DNA of 40,429 nucleotides, taken from NCBI GenBank assembly GCA_016794345.1, contig JAEUKE010000157.1:1-40429 (forward strand), read 5' to 3'. Below the pieces are notes generated by a model. It searched no databases. It had not been told where the DNA came from and saw nothing but the letters and a program-made list of their open reading frames with translations. Made by a program: the position numbers and the translations under genes. The DNA comes from Myxococcales bacterium (GTDB lineage: Bacteria > Myxococcota_A > Polyangia > Polyangiales > Polyangiaceae). Positions 1-9,102 of the stretch are shown here, one piece after another. Numbering within the stretch: position 1 is the stretch's first letter; every line of letters starts with the position of its first letter.

Positions 1-150
1 CCGCCAGGGCACGACTCCATCCCGAGGGTCGACTGGCCCCTCCTGTCCCGCCTCCCAGCACGTTCGGAGACCCTGACTCCCCTCATCCAGCCGGCCCAGC
101 CCGCCGGTGCGCGCCGAAGGGGCTCCAGGTTCAGACGCCCCGCCCGCCCA
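1..150. other. Left-edge segment with no recognisable gene
   Basis: I find no convincing protein, RNA or repeat here. The cytochrome gene to its right loses its family resemblance at about position 183, and none of the three minus-strand frames to the left resumes the expected cytochrome sequence. The segment is therefore either genuinely foreign to that gene (a rearrangement junction) or an assembly-edge artefact. Confidence 0.5.
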
Positions 151-152
151 GA

Positions 153-488
153 TCATGGTTCGAATTTCCTAGACGCCACCGGCTCGAGCAGGACGCTCTC
201 CGACCAGACCTGGGAATGGCAGCCCATGCAGGTCTCGGTGTCGGGAACGCCGGCGCTCGCGGCCTTCTCTGCGCCGGAGTGACAATAGACGCAGTCGATC
301 TGGGCATCACCGACGTGGTGTCGGTGATCGAACTCCACGGGCTGCTCGACCGGCGTGAGCTGCTCGGTGCTGTACGGCATCCGCACGTAGACCATGGGCC
401 CGACGATCGCCGCCGCGCCCGCGGCCGCCACCATGACGACGCCGAGCGGCATCGCGGCGTTCGTCCAGGGAGGGAAGAGCGCGGCCAT
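153..488 (-). pseudogene. Truncated multihaem cytochrome c (ActA-like, alternative complex III)
   Basis: The 111-residue frame begins MAALFPPWTN, has one membrane-anchor helix (about 13-34), then two c-type haem motifs, CVYCH (66-70) and CMGCH (87-91), in the spacing typical of the N-terminal part of ActA. That is the periplasmic multihaem subunit of alternative complex III (quinol to cytochrome c/oxidase electron transfer). Family members run to roughly 200 residues with more haems. Here similarity stops after LLEPV (residue 104) and the frame ends after seven unrelated residues. The ATG at 488 matches family starts; a TTG at 512 is the alternative. It lies 129 bases downstream of the phosphoesterase on the same strand. 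None of the expected act operon partners (the iron-sulfur subunit ActB, the membrane subunit ActC) is visible. Identity as an ActA-like fragment is likely. Whether it is a true pseudogene or an edge artefact cannot be decided here. Confidence 0.6.
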
Positions 489-617
489 GGGTGGGGACCG
501 CCGCCGGTGCAAGCGGCGAGCCCCACGAGAACGCGCGACCTTCGGTGCAGGACACGGGGCCGTTCGCGACCGCTGTCCCCTCTGGTCCCGAGCGCCAGGG
601 CCGGCGCGCGAGCGATG

Positions 618-2129
618 TCAGCGGAGACGAATGGCGCCGAGGCGCGCCCCATGTTCGAGCACGCGGCGGGTGATCTGAGCGCTCTGCGCGCGGCGATCGA
701 GGTGCTTGGGGATGATCCCGCGATCCGCGGCCTCCCACATCTCCCGGTGGTAGACGGGCGGCGCGGGTCGCTCGAGGGAGGCGAGGCTGATCTCGAGCTG
801 CGGCAGGGTGACCGGGGCCTGCGGGTTCCGCAAAAACGCCGGTGAGATGGCGCTGCTGAGGCCATTCGCCTCGGCCATTCGCTGGTTGAGCATCGGCAAG
901 CCGAAGCGCTCCGCCACGGTCTTGATGACCGAGACGTGCTCCAGGGTGGTCGAGATGGCGCAACCCTTCTTGACGTGAGGCCCGATGACAAGGCTGGGCA
1001 CGCGGAAGCCGAGCTGCCGGAAGTCTTCGTCGTCGTCCGTCACGGTGGGCGGCGGGACGTGGTCGAAGAAGCCGCCGTGCTCGTCGTAGGTGATGACGAG
1101 CAAACAACGCGACCATTGCGTGCTCTGGGCGAGCGCGGCGTAGACGCTCGCGATGAGCGCCTGGCCGAGCTGGATGTCGTGATCGGGGTGGTCGTCGTTG
1201 GCGCCGCTCCCCGCGAACGTCGGATCGATGATGCAGAAGTTGGGCAGCGTGCCGGCGGCGGCGTCCTCGAAGAAGCTCTCGATCGTCGCCAGGCCGCCGA
1301 GCTTGAAGTAGGCGCCCGAGCACCAGGGCAGATCGCTGTAGTAGTTCTTGTGGGAGAGGCCCGCGTCTTCGAGGAGGTCGAAGATGCTCTCGAACCCGAA
1401 GGTCGGCACGTTCGACTTGTTGCCGTTCGACGTCGCGCCGTGGAGATAGAGGCGGTTCGGCCAGGTGGGGCCCATGACGCTCGCGAACCACTGGTCGCAG
1501 AGGGCGTACGAATCCGACAGGGCATAGAGGATCGGGATGTGCTCGCGGATGTGGTAGCCCATCACATCCGCCTGGTTCGGGCCGGCGTGAGCGATGACGA
1601 AGCCGTCATTCATGCCGTTGTTCCACTGCTCGTGGCACGCGTCCCACTCGTGGGGCGGGTCGACGACCGTGAAATCGTTCAGCTGGAACACGCCGACCGC
1701 GCCGCCCCCCGGCTGGGGGTTGGACTCGCCGCCCGAGAGGCCTTCGATGTCCGTGCGGCCTTCGAGGAGCTGCAGCGCGCCGAAGTAGTGGTCGAAGGAG
1801 CGGTTCTCCATCATCAGGACGACGATGGTGTCGATGGGCGCCAGGAGGTCGGCGGCGGTCAGCGAGGGGTCGTCGTCGCAGGCGCCGGGCGCGCCGCCTC
1901 CAGCGCCGCCTTCTCCACCGGCGCCGCCCATCCCCGACGTCGTCGAAGAAGAGGAGCCTGTCGTGACGCCGGCGCCGGTCGTGGTGGAGCCGGCCGCGCC
2001 GCCTTCCCCTCCGGTTCCTTGCGGGGCCACCTCGTCGTCCGAGCAGCCGAACGCGGCGGCGCCTGCGGCGCTGCCCAGGACCTGGATCGCACGGCGCCGC
2101 GGGAGCAAGTCGGGACGCTTCTTCGACAT
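618..2129 (-). CDS. Secreted phosphoesterase, phospholipase C / acid phosphatase family
   Basis: The 503-residue protein has a twin-arginine-like N-terminus (RRRAIQVLG, residues 11-19) ending in a lipobox-like AAFGC (Cys29), so it is probably a Tat-exported lipoprotein. A Gly/Ser/Thr-rich spacer follows (about 36-90). The catalytic domain opens with MMENRSFDHYFG, the signature of the bacterial phosphoesterase family (Pfam PF04185: phospholipase C, AcpA-type acid phosphatase). It carries the second metal/active-site block TYDEHGGFFDHVPPP near residue 345. Family members hydrolyse phosphate monoesters or phospholipid head groups. The substrate cannot be told from sequence, and a myxobacterial predator could use it for phosphate scavenging or prey lipid attack. 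The start is ATG 2129. Family call is firm; substrate unknown. Confidence 0.85.
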   Translation of the reverse strand: MSKKRPDLLPRRRAIQVLGSAAGAAAFGCSDDEVAPQGTGGEGGAAGSTTTGAGVTTGSSSSTTSGMGGAGGEGGAGGGAPGACDDDPSLTAADLLAPIDTIVVLMMENRSFDHYFGALQLLEGRTDIEGLSGGESNPQPGGGAVGVFQLNDFTVVDPPHEWDACHEQWNNGMNDGFVIAHAGPNQADVMGYHIREHIPILYALSDSYALCDQWFASVMGPTWPNRLYLHGATSNGNKSNVPTFGFESIFDLLEDAGLSHKNYYSDLPWCSGAYFKLGGLATIESFFEDAAAGTLPNFCIIDPTFAGSGANDDHPDHDIQLGQALIASVYAALAQSTQWSRCLLVITYDEHGGFFDHVPPPTVTDDDEDFRQLGFRVPSLVIGPHVKKGCAISTTLEHVSVIKTVAERFGLPMLNQRMAEANGLSSAISPAFLRNPQAPVTLPQLEISLASLERPAPPVYHREMWEAADRGIIPKHLDRRAQSAQITRRVLEHGARLGAIRLR

Positions 2130-2173
2130 GCTCCGATGCTCGCTCGCCCGGGGGCCGGGATCAATCGACCAGG

Positions 2174-3124
2174 TTATTTGGCGGGGAGCTTCACGAACTC
2201 GTCGAGCTTCGGAACGAGGGTGATCTCGATGCGCCGGTTCTTCTGCTTGTTCTCGTCCGAGTCGTTCGCCGCGACCGGGTCGAACTCCCCGTAGCCTGCG
2301 GCGGAGAGGTTGTCCGGCTTCACGTTGGCGTCGAGCAGGATCTTCAGGACCTCCACCGCGCGCGAGGTGGAGAGCTCCCAGTTGGACGGGTACTTCGCCG
2401 TCTGGATCTTCACGTTGTCGGTGTGGCCGGCCACCTGGAACCGCCGGTCGGGCATGCTCGCGAGCACCTTGCCGACCTCGGAGAGCGTGGCCTTCCCGAC
2501 GGCCTTCACCTCGGCCTTGCCCGAGTCGAAGAGGACGTCGTTCGGCAGCTCGATGATCATGCGCCCCTGGCGCATGACGACGCGGAGCTTCCCGGCGTCC
2601 GCGAGCTTCTGGAACTTCTTCACCAGCTCCTGGAACTGCGCGAGGCGCGCCTCGGCGGCGGCTTGCTGCCGCTTCAGCTCGTCGAGCTGCTTGCGCGTCT
2701 CCGCGAGGGCGGCCGCGAGCGAGCCCTTCTCGGCGGAGACCTGATCCAGGCTCTGTCCCGCGGCCCGGAGCCTGTCTTGCAGCGCCTGGTTCAGGACGGT
2801 CAGCTCGTCCAGCTTCCGGGTGAGGTCCGCGTTGGCGACCGTGGCCTCCTGGAGCTTGATGTCGCGCTCACGCATCGCCCCGGTGAGCCGCTCGATCTCT
2901 GCCTGGGCCGCCTTGAGCTTCTTGGCTAGGTCGACGGATCGGTTCCGCTCGAAGGAGAGGTCCGCCAGAGCCTGGGTGTAGAGGTCCTTGTGGACCCAGC
3001 AGCCGGGTGTGGCCAGGACGAGGAGGACAAGCGCGCAGAGACGCCCCAGGAGGCCCAGGGCGGCTTTCCGAGCGGGTCGTCGGATGCAATCTTTCCCTCT
3101 TCGGGTCACCTTGATAGGCGTCAT
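2174..3124 (-). CDS. OmpA-family lipoprotein with coiled coil
   Basis: This 316-residue protein has an N-terminal basic/hydrophobic signal ending in the lipobox ATPGC (Cys42), a long heptad-like coiled coil (about 55-165), and a C-terminal OmpA/MotB peptidoglycan-binding domain (about 185-305). The OmpA domain contains FDSGKAEV, GHTDN and NRRIEI, including the Asp and Arg that bind diaminopimelate in the family. It probably tethers the envelope to peptidoglycan. I chose ATG 3124 because the signal peptide starts there and GAGGTG precedes it; the open frame runs 138 codons further upstream but is implausible as protein. It is divergent from the lytic transglycosylase, with only 25 bases between start codons, so any shared control region must reach into coding sequence. 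Confidence 0.85.
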   Translation of the reverse strand: MTPIKVTRRGKDCIRRPARKAALGLLGRLCALVLLVLATPGCWVHKDLYTQALADLSFERNRSVDLAKKLKAAQAEIERLTGAMRERDIKLQEATVANADLTRKLDELTVLNQALQDRLRAAGQSLDQVSAEKGSLAAALAETRKQLDELKRQQAAAEARLAQFQELVKKFQKLADAGKLRVVMRQGRMIIELPNDVLFDSGKAEVKAVGKATLSEVGKVLASMPDRRFQVAGHTDNVKIQTAKYPSNWELSTSRAVEVLKILLDANVKPDNLSAAGYGEFDPVAANDSDENKQKNRRIEITLVPKLDEFVKLPAK

Positions 3125-3149
3125 CACCTCAGCTCTTTCGGGTACCACC

Positions 3150-5411
3150 ATGCACGTCGGGAAGCGAAATTCTTGGGAGGCGCTCCGCTTCATCCGTCGA
3201 CCCCTGCTCCTCTGCGCGACGCTCGCCGGCTGTCGTGAGCCGACCGGCGTGGGCGCGCCGCCCGCGCACAGCACCGCGGTGCCGCAGCTCGCGAGCGCGA
3301 CCTCCTCGACGACCGCCGCGGCGGCGCCGGCCGCGCCCCAGGTCGCGCCGTGGGTGACCGCGGTGCGCCTCTCGCGGTTCCGTGAGGCGGACAAGCTCCT
3401 CGAAGCGCTCGACGACGCGGAGAAGCAGAAGCCGGAGATGCGCTTCTTGCGAGCCCGCGTCGCCTCCGAGCTCGGCAACTTCGAGCGCGTGAGGCCGCTC
3501 CTCGAAGGCGTGACGCTGCCGCTCTTCGAAGAAGACATGGCGCGCCTGCGCGCCGAGGCCGCGGCCGAGGTCGGCCCCTACCGCGAGGCCGCGCAGTACT
3601 TCGAGAAGACCGGTAAGGTCCGCGATCTCGTCCGCGCGGCCAGGGCCCTCGCGAAAGAAGGGGACACCAAACAGGCGCTCGCGCTGGCCGATCGCGCGCT
3701 CGCCGACGCCCAGCGGCTTCGCCGCTCGTCCGACGAGCGCGCGGCGCACGCGGCGCGCGCCGACCTCCTCACGCAAGCCGGGCGCGCGAACGAGGCCATC
3801 ACCGATCAGAAATGGCTCCTCACCCGCGCCCCGGAGACCACGGACGGGCGCGCCGCGCGCAAGGCGCTCGAGAGCAACCCCAAGGCCGGGCTCACCGACA
3901 AAGACAAGCGCGCGGCGATCGACGCGCTGCTCGAGGCCGGCGCCGGCAAAGACGCGCTCGAGCTCCTCGAGAGGTGGGGCAGGGCGTACTCCGGCGCGGA
4001 GCTCGCGCACAAGCGGGCCGAAGCGCTCTTCAAATCACGCGACTACAAGAAGGCGGCGGAGGCGTTCCTCGCCGCGTCGAAGCAGAAGAGCGGGCGCACG
4101 GCCGAGCAGCTCTACTACGCGGCGCGCTCGCTCGCGCGCATCAAGAAGGAGACCGAAGCGCTCGAGCGCTACCAAGAGGTCGTGCGGCGATACCGCAAGG
4201 AGATGTGGGCGGAGCGCGCGAGCTACCAGCGAGCCCTCCTGCTCCAGAATCAAGGCAACTACGCCGAGGCAGCGCAGGCCTTCACCGAGTTCCTGGCGAA
4301 GTTCCCCAAGTCCGCGGACCGGCATGACGCCGAGTACGCGCTCGCGCTCGCGCACCTCTCCGCGGGGCAACCGGGGGAAGCGCGGAAGGTCTTCGGCAAG
4401 CTCGCGAGCGGCGCCAAGAAGACCGACTGGGGCGTCTACCGCGAGCTCGAGGGCGTCGCGTCGCTCCGCATCGGCAATCGAGACGAGGCGATCACCATCT
4501 TCACCCAGGTCGCGACCGCGCAGCCGCTGACCTTCGCGGCGCAGATCTCCCGCGCGCGCCTCGTCGAGGCCGGCGCGCCCCTGCCGCCGCTCATCGAGCC
4601 GCCTGCGGCGCGAACCTCCGCGCCGCTGTCCCCCGCGCTGCCCGAGAAGGTCGCGCGGCTCGTCGCGCTCGGGCTGGACGAGGACGCGGAGGCGCAGCTT
4701 GCCACCAACGAGGCAGAGGTGAGCGCTCCGTACGGCGGCAGGGAGACCGAGGCGCTCTGCTCGCTCTACGGCCAGCTGTCGCGAGCGAAGCGGCGGTACA
4801 AGGTCGGCGCCAACGCGGTGAGCTTCGAGGCGCTGATGCGCGCCCCCTCTCCTGCCGACCGCTGGAGCTGGGACTGTCTGTACCCGGCGCCCTACGCGGA
4901 TCGGGTGAGCGAGCTCGAGGCGCAATACAAGCTACCGCCAGGCCTGGTCCACGCGCTGATGCGACAGGAGAGCGGCTTCGATCCGGAGATCCGATCGCCG
5001 GTCGGGGCGCAAGGTCTCCTTCAGCTCATGCCGACGACCGCGCAGGAAGCGGCCAAGGAGGCAGGCATCGAGGGCTTCGAGCCCGGCCTCGTCACGACGC
5101 CCGAGGTGAACCTGCAGCTCGGCAGCTTCTACATCGCGAAGATGCTGAAGACCTTCGAGGGGAGCGCGCCGCTCGCGGCCGCCGGCTACAACGCCGGGCC
5201 GAAGGCCGTGTCGCGCTGGCTGGAGAGCGCAAAGGAGCACGAGGCAGACGTCTTCGTCGCGCGCATCCCCTACGAGGAGACGCGAAACTACGTGGTCCGC
5301 GTGATGGGCAACCTCGCGCGGTACCAGTGGCTCGCCGGTGGGGACTCGAGCGTCGCCGGGCTCGCGCTCGCGTTGCCCAAGAACGGGCGCGCGGGCGACG
5401 ACGATTACTGA
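3150..5411 (+). CDS. Slt70-like lytic transglycosylase lipoprotein with TPR repeats
   Basis: The 753-residue protein starts with a lipoprotein signal (LLLCATLAGC, Cys28). It continues as a long helical region with TPR-like repeats (about 60-560; for example FLAKFPKSADRHDAEYALAL), and ends in an SLT catalytic domain. SLT motifs are RQESGF with catalytic Glu about residue 607, GAQGLLQLMP, AGYNAGP and PYEETRNYV. Such enzymes cleave the MurNAc-GlcNAc bond of peptidoglycan, leaving 1,6-anhydro ends. The superhelix-plus-SLT layout resembles Slt70 with a lipid anchor. ATG 3150 is chosen for the lipobox, although no clear Shine-Dalgarno is visible. It overlaps convergently by 7 bases with the next gene. 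Confidence 0.88.
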   Translation: MHVGKRNSWEALRFIRRPLLLCATLAGCREPTGVGAPPAHSTAVPQLASATSSTTAAAAPAAPQVAPWVTAVRLSRFREADKLLEALDDAEKQKPEMRFLRARVASELGNFERVRPLLEGVTLPLFEEDMARLRAEAAAEVGPYREAAQYFEKTGKVRDLVRAARALAKEGDTKQALALADRALADAQRLRRSSDERAAHAARADLLTQAGRANEAITDQKWLLTRAPETTDGRAARKALESNPKAGLTDKDKRAAIDALLEAGAGKDALELLERWGRAYSGAELAHKRAEALFKSRDYKKAAEAFLAASKQKSGRTAEQLYYAARSLARIKKETEALERYQEVVRRYRKEMWAERASYQRALLLQNQGNYAEAAQAFTEFLAKFPKSADRHDAEYALALAHLSAGQPGEARKVFGKLASGAKKTDWGVYRELEGVASLRIGNRDEAITIFTQVATAQPLTFAAQISRARLVEAGAPLPPLIEPPAARTSAPLSPALPEKVARLVALGLDEDAEAQLATNEAEVSAPYGGRETEALCSLYGQLSRAKRRYKVGANAVSFEALMRAPSPADRWSWDCLYPAPYADRVSELEAQYKLPPGLVHALMRQESGFDPEIRSPVGAQGLLQLMPTTAQEAAKEAGIEGFEPGLVTTPEVNLQLGSFYIAKMLKTFEGSAPLAAAGYNAGPKAVSRWLESAKEHEADVFVARIPYEETRNYVVRVMGNLARYQWLAGGDSSVAGLALALPKNGRAGDDDY

Positions 5412-6622
5412 TCAACGTCCGCAAACAGCGGCGGGCTCGGCTCCCAACCGTACGCCCACGGGGTGCGCGCGCGGTGACGCCCGCCCGCCGCACCCGGTAG
5501 CCACGGGCCGTCGACGGCGAAGTGCGCGGCGAAGGCGTCGCGCAGCACGACCTCCGCGAGCTTGCCTCGTGGGGAGAACCCCCACGCCGCCTCCTGCGAG
5601 ACGTCGTCGGGGTCCGCGTAATAGCGCCACACGAAGAAGCCCGCGCAAGACTCGGACTGGATGAAGGGGCCGAGCAACGCGCGGTAAGCGAGCGCCTGCG
5701 CTTCCTCGTCGACGGTGACGCTCTTCATGTCGTCCGGCCACTCCCAGGGCCGGATCGCCGGGTCACGCCGCGTGGTGTAGCCCACCTCGGTCAGGACGAC
5801 CGGCTTGCCGAGCCTGCGCGCGAAGGCGTCGACCTGGGCCGCGACGCGGGCGCCCCCCGCCTCCAGCTCGGGGAAGCCGGCGCCGTCTTTCTCGGCGAGC
5901 GGATAGAAGGCGTTGATGCCGACGAGGTCGACCGCGTCCCAGAGGAGCGTCGCCTCCGCGTCGTCCCAGTTGGACGAATAGGTGAGGAGCCCGCGGTAGC
6001 GAGCGCGAACCTCGTCGATGATCGGCAGGAGGAGGGCGACCCGTGGCGTCGTCACCCAGGAGCGGAGCTCGACCCCGACGCTCAGGAGATCGATGTCGGC
6101 TTCGGCCGCGACCGCTGCCCACGAGAGGAGAAAGCCTCGATACGCCTGGGCCCAGGCCTGCCACCCCTCGTCGGTGCCCGGATCGATGAGGGCGCGCCAC
6201 TCCTTCGACTCGACCCACAGGTGCGGGACGAGCATGACACGCAGCCCGCGCTCCTTCGCCTGCCGAGCCGCGGCGATGACCGCCTTCCGGTTCTCCTCGA
6301 ACGGCGCCTCGAAGCTCAGGTCGATCCCGCCGGGCGTGAGGTCGTGGACCCGGCCGAACGGCGTCAGGCTCACCCAGGTGGCGCCGAGCGCGACCGCCTC
6401 GTCCAGCGCGCGGCCGTTCGCTTCCGTTCCGTAGCCGCGTTCGGGGTGGCGAACGCTCTCGATGGGGCCGATGGTGACGCCCCGGATACCGCCGGCGCGC
6501 GAGAACCCCCACGCGTCATGGGTGGGGCGGAGGCCGGTCGGGAGCGGGGCTCGGCTCGCGAGCGTGCCGGCGCCCAGCGAGACGACGACCCCCAGGGCGA
6601 TGGGGAGCATCGACGGAATCAT
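5405..6622 (-). CDS. Glycoside hydrolase-like TIM-barrel protein (GH113-like)
   Basis: The 405-residue protein has an N-terminal hydrophobic export segment (about 5-22). The rest reads as a (beta/alpha)8 glycosidase: GIRGVTIGPI, ATWVSLTPFGRV, LRVMLVPHLW, DLLSVGVELRSW (candidate acid/base Glu185), DLVGINAFYP and KPVVLTEVGY (candidate nucleophile Glu279), then FFVWRYY. The order and the two glutamates at strands 4 and 7 fit clan GH-A, and the wording is closest to GH113-type beta-mannanases as I remember them. Substrate is not certain. The start is ATG 6622; ATG 6610 is an alternative. It is convergent with the lytic transglycosylase, whose stop it overlaps by 7 bases. Confidence 0.7.
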   Translation of the reverse strand: MIPSMLPIALGVVVSLGAGTLASRAPLPTGLRPTHDAWGFSRAGGIRGVTIGPIESVRHPERGYGTEANGRALDEAVALGATWVSLTPFGRVHDLTPGGIDLSFEAPFEENRKAVIAAARQAKERGLRVMLVPHLWVESKEWRALIDPGTDEGWQAWAQAYRGFLLSWAAVAAEADIDLLSVGVELRSWVTTPRVALLLPIIDEVRARYRGLLTYSSNWDDAEATLLWDAVDLVGINAFYPLAEKDGAGFPELEAGGARVAAQVDAFARRLGKPVVLTEVGYTTRRDPAIRPWEWPDDMKSVTVDEEAQALAYRALLGPFIQSESCAGFFVWRYYADPDDVSQEAAWGFSPRGKLAEVVLRDAFAAHFAVDGPWLPGAAGGRHRARTPWAYGWEPSPPLFADVDQ

Positions 6623-6801
6623 GCTCGGATCAACGGCGCGTGCACCCCGGCAGCCTTCGCAAAGAGCCGGCGCGCTCGCAAGGGGGAAGCGCCCTGACAC
6701 GGATGCCAGGGCGAGGTCGGGTCGGGATGCCTCGATCCCCGATCCTCGGGCCACGGACGGGTTGGCCCCGCGTGTGCTTACCGGCTCTCTGCAGCTCGAC
6801 C

Positions 6802-7515
6802 ATGCAGCACCGCCGCTTCGCCTCGCCTTTCCTGCTCTTGAATATGCTCGCGTCGTCCCTCGTCGCGCTCGCCGGCTGCTCGACCGATCAGCTCGGTGAG
6901 GTGGTAGACGACGTCGCCCAGTGCATCGAGACGACCGCCGTTCTCGGCGAGGGCCTCCCGAGCGACGCGAACCGCGCGCTCTTGCACGGGGGGAGCGCGG
7001 GCAGCGCGCCGCGCTTCCTGCCGGTCGGCGTGAGCGAGACCTTGGTGCTCGAGGTGGACCTCGCGTCGATGATCGATCTCGGCACCTCGGGGAGCATCCG
7101 TGAGGCCTCGGCGCTGCACGTCTGCGGCACCGAGGACGCCGACTTCTTCGATCTCGAGATCGCGACGAGCGACGAAGAAGGCGACGGTTTCGTCATTCTC
7201 CAGAGCGTCGACGGCACGCTCGACTCGGTGCGCGTCGGCGTGCGCCGCCCGGCGAGCGCGCGGCTGAAGTCACCCCCCGAGGCCTTCTGGGTCGGCGCCA
7301 CCCACGCGGTCTGCGCCGAGGTGCTCTCGGCCGACGACGAGCCGCTCTACGCCGAGCGCTCGATGTCGCTCTCCGCCGAAGGGGCGAGCCTCGAAGAGAC
7401 GACCGGCGCGTGTGCGCTGATCGTCCCGAGCCAGGAGGGCCCCTTCTCGATCACCGTCCGCGTCGGCGACTTCGAAGAGGTGCTCACCCTCACCGCTGAG
7501 CCCTACCCAGGCTGA
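6802..7515 (+). CDS. Putative lipoprotein of unknown function
   Basis: This 238-residue protein has a signal peptide ending in ALAGC (Cys26). The mature part is acidic and beta-rich in appearance, with scattered cysteines and a C-terminal strand-like stretch (FSITVRVGDFEEVLTLTAEP) suggestive of an Ig-like fold. I do not recognise a family. ATG 6802 is chosen because it precedes the signal peptide; ATG 6844, just before the hydrophobic core, is also possible. It stands alone, convergent with the following minus-strand gene (23 bases apart). The 179 bases before it, shared with the divergent glycosidase-like gene, hold no promoter I can call. Confidence 0.6.
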   Translation: MQHRRFASPFLLLNMLASSLVALAGCSTDQLGEVVDDVAQCIETTAVLGEGLPSDANRALLHGGSAGSAPRFLPVGVSETLVLEVDLASMIDLGTSGSIREASALHVCGTEDADFFDLEIATSDEEGDGFVILQSVDGTLDSVRVGVRRPASARLKSPPEAFWVGATHAVCAEVLSADDEPLYAERSMSLSAEGASLEETTGACALIVPSQEGPFSITVRVGDFEEVLTLTAEPYPG

Positions 7516-7538
7516 GCTCGCCGGAGCGAGCTCCGTCC

Positions 7539-8987
7539 TTAGGACACCAGCGGCACGGCGACGAGGACGACCTCTTTGCCCTTCGGCTCCACCTTGAACC
7601 GGACGGGCTTGCCGTGTTTCTGGGCCAGCTCTTGCTCGCTGGCTTGCAGCCGGGCCACGAACTCGTTCTGGGTGATGTGGTCGGACGGATCGCCGATGCT
7701 CCGCTTGGCGGCGACGTACTCCGCGAAGACCCGCGCGTAGTAGGCACCCGCTTCCTCGGCGTGGAGCGCCTGCGCGACGGCCGGATCGCCGCCGCCCATG
7801 ACGGTGCTCTCGTCCACGCTGAGCGCCTCGGTGAACTCGCGCCCGGTGGGCGCGCGAGAGGGCCGCCCCTGCTCGTCGGTGTCGTCCTCGGCGACGCCGA
7901 AGAGCTGGTTGAGCAGGGAGTTGATGCGGAAGACGATGCCGCCGAACTCCTCGTGCTCGAGGTCGAGCCGGCGGTTCGTCTGGCCGTTCATGATGGCGAG
8001 CAGCCCGTCCTCGATCTCGGCGATGGGCTTGTCGATGTAGGCGGCGAGCATGTAGCCCGCGATGGCGACGAGCAGGATGCCGAGGAGGATGGCGCCGGCG
8101 GCCGGCCAGATGAGCGCCACGGCGACGCTGTTCGCCGCGGGCTTGGTGATGGCCACGACGACCGCGCGCTTGCCGTCGCCGTACCCCTCGAGCGCGCGCG
8201 CGATGCCGCCGTAGCCCTCCGGCAGGCCCGAGAGGTCGCGCGGCTTGCCTGTCTCGAGCGCCTGCAGCGCCGTCTCCGCCGCGCCCTTGGCGAGCGCATC
8301 GCCGACAAGGTCGTCGACCGACGAGCTCTTCGCGACCACCTGGAGGGATTTGTCGTTCTTGACCGCAAACGCGAGCGGAAAGCCGCTGGTCTTGTCGCTC
8401 GCGGCGTTGAGCCGCTCGTCGTTCAGCGAGCTACCGAACACGAGCGCGCCCAGGATCTTGCCGTCCGCTCCGCGGATGGGTGCAAACGAAGCGAGCAGCT
8501 GCTCGTTGCGGGCCTTGTTGACCCACACGTCGCTGAGCGAGGTTCCGCCCTCGAGCGCAGCCTTGAGCGAGGGGTAGGCGGCCGCCAGGTCGTCGCCGCG
8601 CATCATGGAAGAGCCGTCTCGCCCGAGCACCTTGCCCTTGTCGTCGACGAGGAGGACGAGCGCAGGCCGGATGCCCTGGAGCTCCTGGGCGCTGGCTGCG
8701 GCTTCGCTCACCTTGTTGCAGGCCGACGTGGCCGTCTCGGACCGGGCCTTCTCCGTGCCTGCGGCGAAGGGCTCGCGCAGGGCAGGATCGGCGGCGCGAC
8801 CCGCGAGCCATCGCTCGGCGCTGAGGCCCTCTACCTCGAGCTGCGCGACAGCGGCGCCGACCGCGCGCTGCGCGGAGGCCGGGTCGGTTTGCGTGAGCGG
8901 GTGCATGGCCGCTCGGGACAGGAAGTAGGACAGCCCTCCGACGACGAGGACGATCAGCGAAAACAACGCGATGATTTTCAGGCGCAT
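7539..8987 (-). CDS. Two-TM sensor-like protein, MXAN_5187-like C-terminus
   Basis: The 482-residue protein has TM helices at about 4-24 and 285-312. The periplasmic region between them resembles a Cache-type sensor (ALVLLVDDKGKVLGRDG, FAPIRGADGKILGALVFG). After the second helix comes a HAMP-like segment (YIDKPIAEIEDGLLAI), then a linker and a compact C-terminal domain of about 75 residues (YYARVFAEYVAAKRSIGD to the end). There is no kinase, cyclase, GGDEF or methyl-accepting output. The C-terminal domain resembles what I recall as the myxobacterial MXAN_5187 C-terminal domain; function unknown. ATG 8987 begins directly with a TM helix and is convincing. Sensor topology is seen; a signalling role is inference. 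Confidence 0.7.
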   Translation of the reverse strand: MRLKIIALFSLIVLVVGGLSYFLSRAAMHPLTQTDPASAQRAVGAAVAQLEVEGLSAERWLAGRAADPALREPFAAGTEKARSETATSACNKVSEAAASAQELQGIRPALVLLVDDKGKVLGRDGSSMMRGDDLAAAYPSLKAALEGGTSLSDVWVNKARNEQLLASFAPIRGADGKILGALVFGSSLNDERLNAASDKTSGFPLAFAVKNDKSLQVVAKSSSVDDLVGDALAKGAAETALQALETGKPRDLSGLPEGYGGIARALEGYGDGKRAVVVAITKPAANSVAVALIWPAAGAILLGILLVAIAGYMLAAYIDKPIAEIEDGLLAIMNGQTNRRLDLEHEEFGGIVFRINSLLNQLFGVAEDDTDEQGRPSRAPTGREFTEALSVDESTVMGGGDPAVAQALHAEEAGAYYARVFAEYVAAKRSIGDPSDHITQNEFVARLQASEQELAQKHGKPVRFKVEPKGKEVVLVAVPLVS

Positions 8988-9102
8988 CGAGCTTCGTCCC
9001 CGCGAGACCCCGTGAGGAGCATCAGGTTACGGTATCAGCAGTTTCCACCGGACGAGAAGCGCAAGGCTTCCTCGGCTTGTCGGGCCCGCCCGCGCCTGGT
9101 AG

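Noticed and set aside
6693..6720. Seven-base inverted repeat (CGCCCTG...CAGGGCG) upstream of the small lipoprotein gene
   Set aside because: Short arms and a ten-base loop without a T-run; expected by chance at this base composition.
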